9,475 nucleotides of DNA from Nitrososphaeraceae archaeon (GTDB taxonomy: Archaea > Thermoproteota > Nitrososphaeria > Nitrososphaerales > Nitrososphaeraceae), in the NCBI GenBank assembly GCA_029240395.1, contig JAREAJ010000027.1, positions 1 to 9,475 of the forward strand, in the 5' to 3' direction. The stretch's first letter is position 1; the number at the start of each line of letters is the position of its first letter. Below the pieces are notes generated by a model, which was not told where the DNA came from, made no database searches, and worked only from the letters and a program-made list of their open reading frames with translations. The translations under genes were made by a program, and so were the position numbers. Below are positions 6,357 to 9,475 of this stretch, one piece after another.

Positions 6357-6365
6357 ATTTAAAAC
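6357..6365 (+). promoter_or_regulatory. TATA box of the trpCBA genes
   Basis: ATTTAAAAC is centred about 32 bases upstream of the trpC ATG at 6393 and is preceded by a purine-rich stretch (AAGCAGAAGC) that could act as BRE. A second A/T run (AATTTAAG, 6368-6375) is closer to the start. No tryptophan-rich leader peptide is present. Confidence 0.45.
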
Positions 6366-6392
6366 CGAATTTAAGATAGAGTAAAAGATGTT

Positions 6393-7220
6393 ATGGTATA
6401 TGCAAGCAGGTTCTCAAGATCAAGTTATAGTCTAAAAGTCCTTGCCGACAATTCGTACCGATCGATCAGCGAGGGCAGGTATGACGTGGAAAAAGAATAT
6501 CAATTAAGCCATGAACCTTTGAGTATTAGAAAATATATACTCAGATGCAGCCATGCGCCTCTGATCACTGAAGTCAAGCTTTCATCTCCGACGGAAGGTA
6601 ATCTACGCGCTTCGCTAGATGAAACAAATATTGCTTCTGCGGCACAAGAAATGGCAGATAACGGCGCAGTTGCCCTCTCTGTATTGACCCAACCCCATTT
6701 ATTCTCTGGTTCCATTAAACATCTATCTGCGATCCGCAAATGCGTGAGTGTACCCATCCTGATGAAGGATATAATCGTCAGTGAAGTTCAGATCCAAAGC
6801 GCAAAAAAGATAGGCGCTGACTGCATCTTGTTAATAAAATCAGTCTTTGATAATGATTTGGCCGAAGGGAGTATGGAGAAATTTTCAGCACAGGCAAAGG
6901 CAAAAGGACTATCTACCTTGGTCGAAGTGCATTCCGAGAACGAGTTCAAAGAAGTACTGAAGGAGTCCGCAAATTACGATCTAATTGGTATTAACAACAG
7001 AGATCTAAATACATTTGAAGTAGATCTAGATGTTACGCGGAGGTTGTTAATGAAATATGACAAGGGCAAGAACATAATTGTCAGCGAAAGCGGAATTAAG
7101 CTTCCAAACCAAATTGTCCTTTTAAAAGAAGCTGGTGCCGACGCTTTCTTGATAGGGACTGGCATCATCAAATCAGGCAATATATCTTCAAAGGTTAGAG
7201 AATTATACCAATCGTTTTAG
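6393..7220 (+). CDS. trpC: Indole-3-glycerol phosphate synthase
   Basis: 275 residues, a single-domain TIM barrel of usual length with no fused TrpF. It closes the indole ring of carboxyphenylamino-deoxyribulose phosphate, the fourth step towards tryptophan. Catalytic and binding motifs in order: E60 and K62 in [13 protein letters not shown]125 in LMKDIIVS, the GADCILLI strand (141-148), E178 in [13 protein letters not shown] (198-205; N201/N202), SESGI (231-235) and the phosphate-binding FLIGTGI (252-258). An ATG at 6388 is out of frame, so the start is 6393, just downstream of a TATA-like box. It is the first gene of trpC-trpB-trpA and is divergent from cdc6. The N-terminal roughly 50 residues are weakly conserved, as is usual. 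Confidence 0.97.
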   Translation: MVYASRFSRSSYSLKVLADNSYRSISEGRYDVEKEYQLSHEPLSIRKYILRCSHAPLITEVKLSSPTEGNLRASLDETNIASAAQEMADNGAVALSVLTQPHLFSGSIKHLSAIRKCVSVPILMKDIIVSEVQIQSAKKIGADCILLIKSVFDNDLAEGSMEKFSAQAKAKGLSTLVEVHSENEFKEVLKESANYDLIGINNRDLNTFEVDLDVTRRLLMKYDKGKNIIVSESGIKLPNQIVLLKEAGADAFLIGTGIIKSGNISSKVRELYQSF

Positions 7221-7229
7221 GACTCGTGA

Positions 7230-7265
7230 TCCCTTAATATGTCTCCGTGACAGTAGAGTAAGGGG
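7230..7265 (+). promoter_or_regulatory. Possible hairpin covering the trpB ribosome-binding site
   Basis: In the 52-base trpC-trpB gap, CCCTTA (7231-7236) is complementary to TAAGGG (7259-7264), extendable by one wobble pair (7230/7265); inside, CTC (7243-7245) can pair with GAG (7256-7258). The right arm contains the AGGGGA (7261-7266) that is the only Shine-Dalgarno candidate for the TTG start at 7273, so pairing would hide it. The stem is short and may be chance. Confidence 0.3.
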
Positions 7266-7272
7266 ACGACAT

Positions 7273-8478
7273 TTGGAAGCTGCACTAGGCACCGAAGGAG
7301 GAAAGTTCGGAAAGTACGGGGGTAAATTTATTCCAGAGACATTGGTACCGGCGATCAATGAGCTGGAATCCGCATATACCGCATTTAAGGATGATCCTGT
7401 CTTTCTAAAAGATCTTGACTACTACCTAACTAAGTTTGCTGGTCGGCCGACGCCATTATATTATGCAAAAAATTTGACTGAGTATGCAGGGGGTTCAAGA
7501 ATCCTCCTGAAACGAGAGGATCTATTGCATGGTGGGGCTCATAAAACCAATAACACTATCGGTCAGGCGTTATTGGCCAAGAGGATGGGCAAAAGGAGGA
7601 TAATTGCGGAGACAGGTGCCGGACAACATGGCGTTGGTACGGCAATTGCCTGTGCCGCACTAAAGCTGCAATGCGAAATATATATGGGATCCAGAGATAT
7701 GGTAAGGCAAAAGTCCAACGTATTTAGAATGAGATTGCTAGGCGCAAAAGTACATGAGGTCAATACTGGATCAAAGACATTGAAAGACGCTATTAATGAG
7801 GCCCTCCGTGATTGGATTAGCAATGTCCAAGATACCTATTACCTAATCGGATCGGTTGTCGGTCCGCACCCCTATCCAACGATGGTCAGAGATTTCCAAT
7901 GCGTCATAGGAAATGAAATTAGAAGTCAAATTCATGATTATTCTCCTCGATCGCCCGATTTCATTGTTGCATGTGTTGGGGGTGGAAGCAATGCTATGGG
8001 TTCGTTTTATCCGTTTATAACCGATAAGGCAACCTCTTTGGTAGGAGTTGAGGCTGGAGGAAAGGGTTTAAACTCCCGGCAGCATTGCGCTAGCCTATTA
8101 GCTGGCTCAGAGGGGATCTTGCATGGAATGCAGACATATATTCTTCAAGATAAGTACGGCCAGGTTTCTCATACCCATAGCATATCTGCTGGATTGGATT
8201 ATCCCGGAGTGGGACCAGAACATGCATATCTTAAGGATATAGATAGAGTGAAATATGTAGATTGCACTGATGAACTCGCCGTCGATGCCTTTGTTAGGTT
8301 GTGCAAGCTGGAGGGAATTATACCAGCCTTAGAGTCGTCACATGCAGTAGCCTACGCTATGAAGCTAGCAAAAAAGGGTCAGAAAAATCAGGATATTGTT
8401 GTAACCTTGTCAGGTCGAGGCGACAAGGATCTTGGAATAGTATCTCGTTACCTGCAAAGAGAACGTGAACATAAATAG
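7273..8478 (+). CDS. trpB: Tryptophan synthase beta chain
   Basis: 401 residues, full length, PLP-dependent. It joins indole, delivered from TrpA, with serine to give tryptophan. Visible motifs: GGKFIPETL near the start (16-24), AGRPTPLY (56-63), PLP lysine K91 in GGAHKTNN, E113 in ETGAGQHG (catalytic), the phosphate-binding GGGSN (236-240), [12 protein letters not shown] (305-316), and LSGRGDKD (379-386) near the end. The SAGLDYPG signature and the length place it in the TrpB1 type that partners TrpA, rather than the longer stand-alone TrpB2. The start is a TTG at 7273 with AGGGGA seven bases upstream; no in-frame ATG precedes the conserved N-terminus. It lies 52 bases after trpC and 2 bases before trpA. 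Confidence 0.98.
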   Translation: MEAALGTEGGKFGKYGGKFIPETLVPAINELESAYTAFKDDPVFLKDLDYYLTKFAGRPTPLYYAKNLTEYAGGSRILLKREDLLHGGAHKTNNTIGQALLAKRMGKRRIIAETGAGQHGVGTAIACAALKLQCEIYMGSRDMVRQKSNVFRMRLLGAKVHEVNTGSKTLKDAINEALRDWISNVQDTYYLIGSVVGPHPYPTMVRDFQCVIGNEIRSQIHDYSPRSPDFIVACVGGGSNAMGSFYPFITDKATSLVGVEAGGKGLNSRQHCASLLAGSEGILHGMQTYILQDKYGQVSHTHSISAGLDYPGVGPEHAYLKDIDRVKYVDCTDELAVDAFVRLCKLEGIIPALESSHAVAYAMKLAKKGQKNQDIVVTLSGRGDKDLGIVSRYLQREREHK

Positions 8479-8480
8479 AA

Positions 8481-9338
8481 ATGCCGACAAGTGAACTAGA
8501 GAACAATCGCATATGCTGCAAGTTTAGGCAATTGGTGTTAGAAAATCGACCCGCGCTAATTTGCTATGTTGTCGCAGGTTATCCAACATTGAAATATACA
8601 GAAGAGATTGTGAGCACTATTGTAGAATCGGGAGCAGATATAGTTGAAATTGGAATTCCCTTCTCGGATCCTATCGCAGATGGACCAACCATACAGCAGG
8701 CTTCTACTGTTGCTTTGAAAAATGGAACAACTCCACAGAAATGTTTGGAGTTGGTCGGCGCTGTGAGAGAGAAGTTCCCTCGCTTACCATTGCTCATAAT
8801 GACCTATTCCAATATAGTGTTTAGGAGCGGACTGGAAGAGTTTTTGAGGACGTCAAGGTTAAAGGGGGTTGATGGATTTATACTGCCTGATCTGGAACTC
8901 ACCGAATCGTATTCTTATGTGAACGCGGCGTCAAAACTTAACATGGCTACAGTATTCCTTGCGTCTCCCAATACAGATGCTAGTCGATTAAAGAAGATTA
9001 TGGAAGTATGCTCAGGATTTTTATACGTAGTATCCGTCTACGGCACGACCGGATCAAGAGCAGAGTATGAAGACTATACTTTCCAGAGCATCAGGAGAAT
9101 CAAGGAAATAACCGAAGGAAAAATTCCTATTGCTGTTGGATTTGGTATCAGCAGGCCTGATCAGGTAACTTCGCTAGTCAATTCTGGAGCTGACGCAGTC
9201 ATCATTGGCAGTGCTATTATAGATAGGATAGCAGCCCGACATCCAAACGATAAATATAAGTTAGTCAACCTAAGGGCGTTCGTAGAACAGCTAAGAGAAG
9301 CTTGTCTGCAAACTCCAATAAGTAGTGAAAATCTTTGA
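8481..9338 (+). CDS. trpA: Tryptophan synthase alpha chain
   Basis: 285 residues, a TIM barrel slightly longer than most (about 250-270) because of N- and C-terminal tails. It splits indole-3-glycerol phosphate into indole and glyceraldehyde 3-phosphate and passes indole to TrpB. Motifs: catalytic E56 and D67 in VEIGIPFSDPIADGP (55-69), LIMTYSN (105-111), LPDLELTES (135-143), the flexible loop region VSVYGTTGSR (184-193), and phosphate-binding GFGIS (220-224) with GADAVIIGSA (236-245). The ATG begins 2 bases after the trpB stop, with no clear Shine-Dalgarno motif, so translational coupling is likely. It is the last gene of the visible trp cluster; three small dyads follow it. Confidence 0.97.
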   Translation: MPTSELENNRICCKFRQLVLENRPALICYVVAGYPTLKYTEEIVSTIVESGADIVEIGIPFSDPIADGPTIQQASTVALKNGTTPQKCLELVGAVREKFPRLPLLIMTYSNIVFRSGLEEFLRTSRLKGVDGFILPDLELTESYSYVNAASKLNMATVFLASPNTDASRLKKIMEVCSGFLYVVSVYGTTGSRAEYEDYTFQSIRRIKEITEGKIPIAVGFGISRPDQVTSLVNSGADAVIIGSAIIDRIAARHPNDKYKLVNLRAFVEQLREACLQTPISSENL

Positions 9339-9363
9339 TACCTACATTTGTAGTGATCACACA

Positions 9364-9382
9364 AGAGAAAATCTCTATTTTT
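9364..9382 (+). terminator. Small hairpin with T-run after trpA
   Basis: AGAGA (9364-9368) and TCTCT (9372-9376) form a 5-base stem with a 3-base loop, followed by ATTTTT. It may end the trpCBA transcript. The T-run coincides with the best TATA candidate of the next gene, so the element could instead be part of that promoter. Confidence 0.35.
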
Positions 9383-9384
9383 AA
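9374..9384 (+). promoter_or_regulatory. TATA-like box before the last, partial gene
   Basis: TCTATTTTTAA is centred about 23 bases upstream of the ATG at 9402, compatible with a leaderless transcript separate from trpCBA. It overlaps the hairpin at 9364-9382. Confidence 0.35.
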
Positions 9385-9401
9385 CAAGGTGTTATAGCTT
9401 T

Positions 9402-9475
9402 ATGAAAGAGAGAGAACTCAAGGAACTTTTCATCAGTTCATTGAAATCGGGTCACATAGAGGGTGAAAGTGATTG
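9402..9475 (+). CDS. Start of an unidentified protein (cut by window edge)
   Basis: An ATG at 9402 opens a frame with no stop to the window end: 24 codons, beginning MKERELKELFISSLKSG. The visible part is a charged amphipathic helix without a diagnostic motif. It follows trpA by 63 bases on the same strand, so it could belong to tryptophan or aromatic amino acid synthesis, but the intervening hairpin and TATA-like box allow a separate unit. Product not assignable. Confidence 0.5.
   Translation, partial: MKERELKELFISSLKSGHIEGESD

Noticed and set aside
7563..7823. 86-codon minus-strand ORF inside trpB
   Set aside because: Shadow of the strongly conserved TrpB coding region, as are the minus-strand frames within trpC and trpA.

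Overview
The window looks like part of a chromosome from an archaeon of the TACK group, most probably Nitrososphaerota (Thaumarchaeota). The main reasons are a complete ribosomal protein S26e (found in eukaryotes and TACK/Asgard archaea, not bacteria), an Orc1/Cdc6 initiator, an archaetidylinositol-phosphate-synthase-type CDP-alcohol phosphotransferase of ether-lipid synthesis, AT-rich TATA-like boxes about 20-35 bases upstream of start codons (little or no 5' leader), and compact tail-to-tail genes. The genus cannot be fixed by eye. I see no mobile elements, CRISPR array, rRNA or tRNA. This is mostly housekeeping chromosome.

Layout. (a) 1-186: the 5' end of a minus-strand nucleotide-sugar-dehydrogenase-like gene that runs off the left edge. 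(b) 408-1295: the lipid head-group enzyme (+) meets S26e (-) tail to tail with 3 bases between the stops. (c) 1296-1650: the longest gene-free stretch, with the S26e promoter, a 35-codon ORF of doubtful status and a long hairpin followed by a T-tract. (d) 1651-4288: an NAD-kinase-family protein with a fused C-terminal winged helix (+), overlapping by 11 bases the end of CTP synthase pyrG (-). (e) 4433-6264: an unrecognised 124-residue protein (+) overlapping by 10 bases the end of a small winged-helix gene (-), which lies directly behind and in frame with Orc1/Cdc6 (-). (f) 6393-9338: tryptophan genes trpC-trpB-trpA (+), then a short region with three small dyads and a promoter-like box, and the first 24 codons of another gene (+) cut by the right edge.

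How the genes connect. TrpC makes indole-3-glycerol phosphate, and the TrpA/TrpB tunnel complex turns it into tryptophan; trpE, G, D and F are not in the window. PyrG makes CTP, which is used to activate archaetidic acid to the CDP-archaeol that the phosphotransferase at 408-1004 consumes, although these genes are not co-transcribed. Orc1/Cdc6 starts chromosome replication; no recognisable origin box was found beside it.

The points most worth following are the NAD kinase-winged helix fusion with an altered GGDGT motif, the winged-helix reading frame separated from Orc1/Cdc6 by one in-frame TAG, the hairpin/T-tract in 1296-1650, and a possible hairpin that would hide the trpB ribosome-binding site. 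No clearly novel multi-gene system was found.
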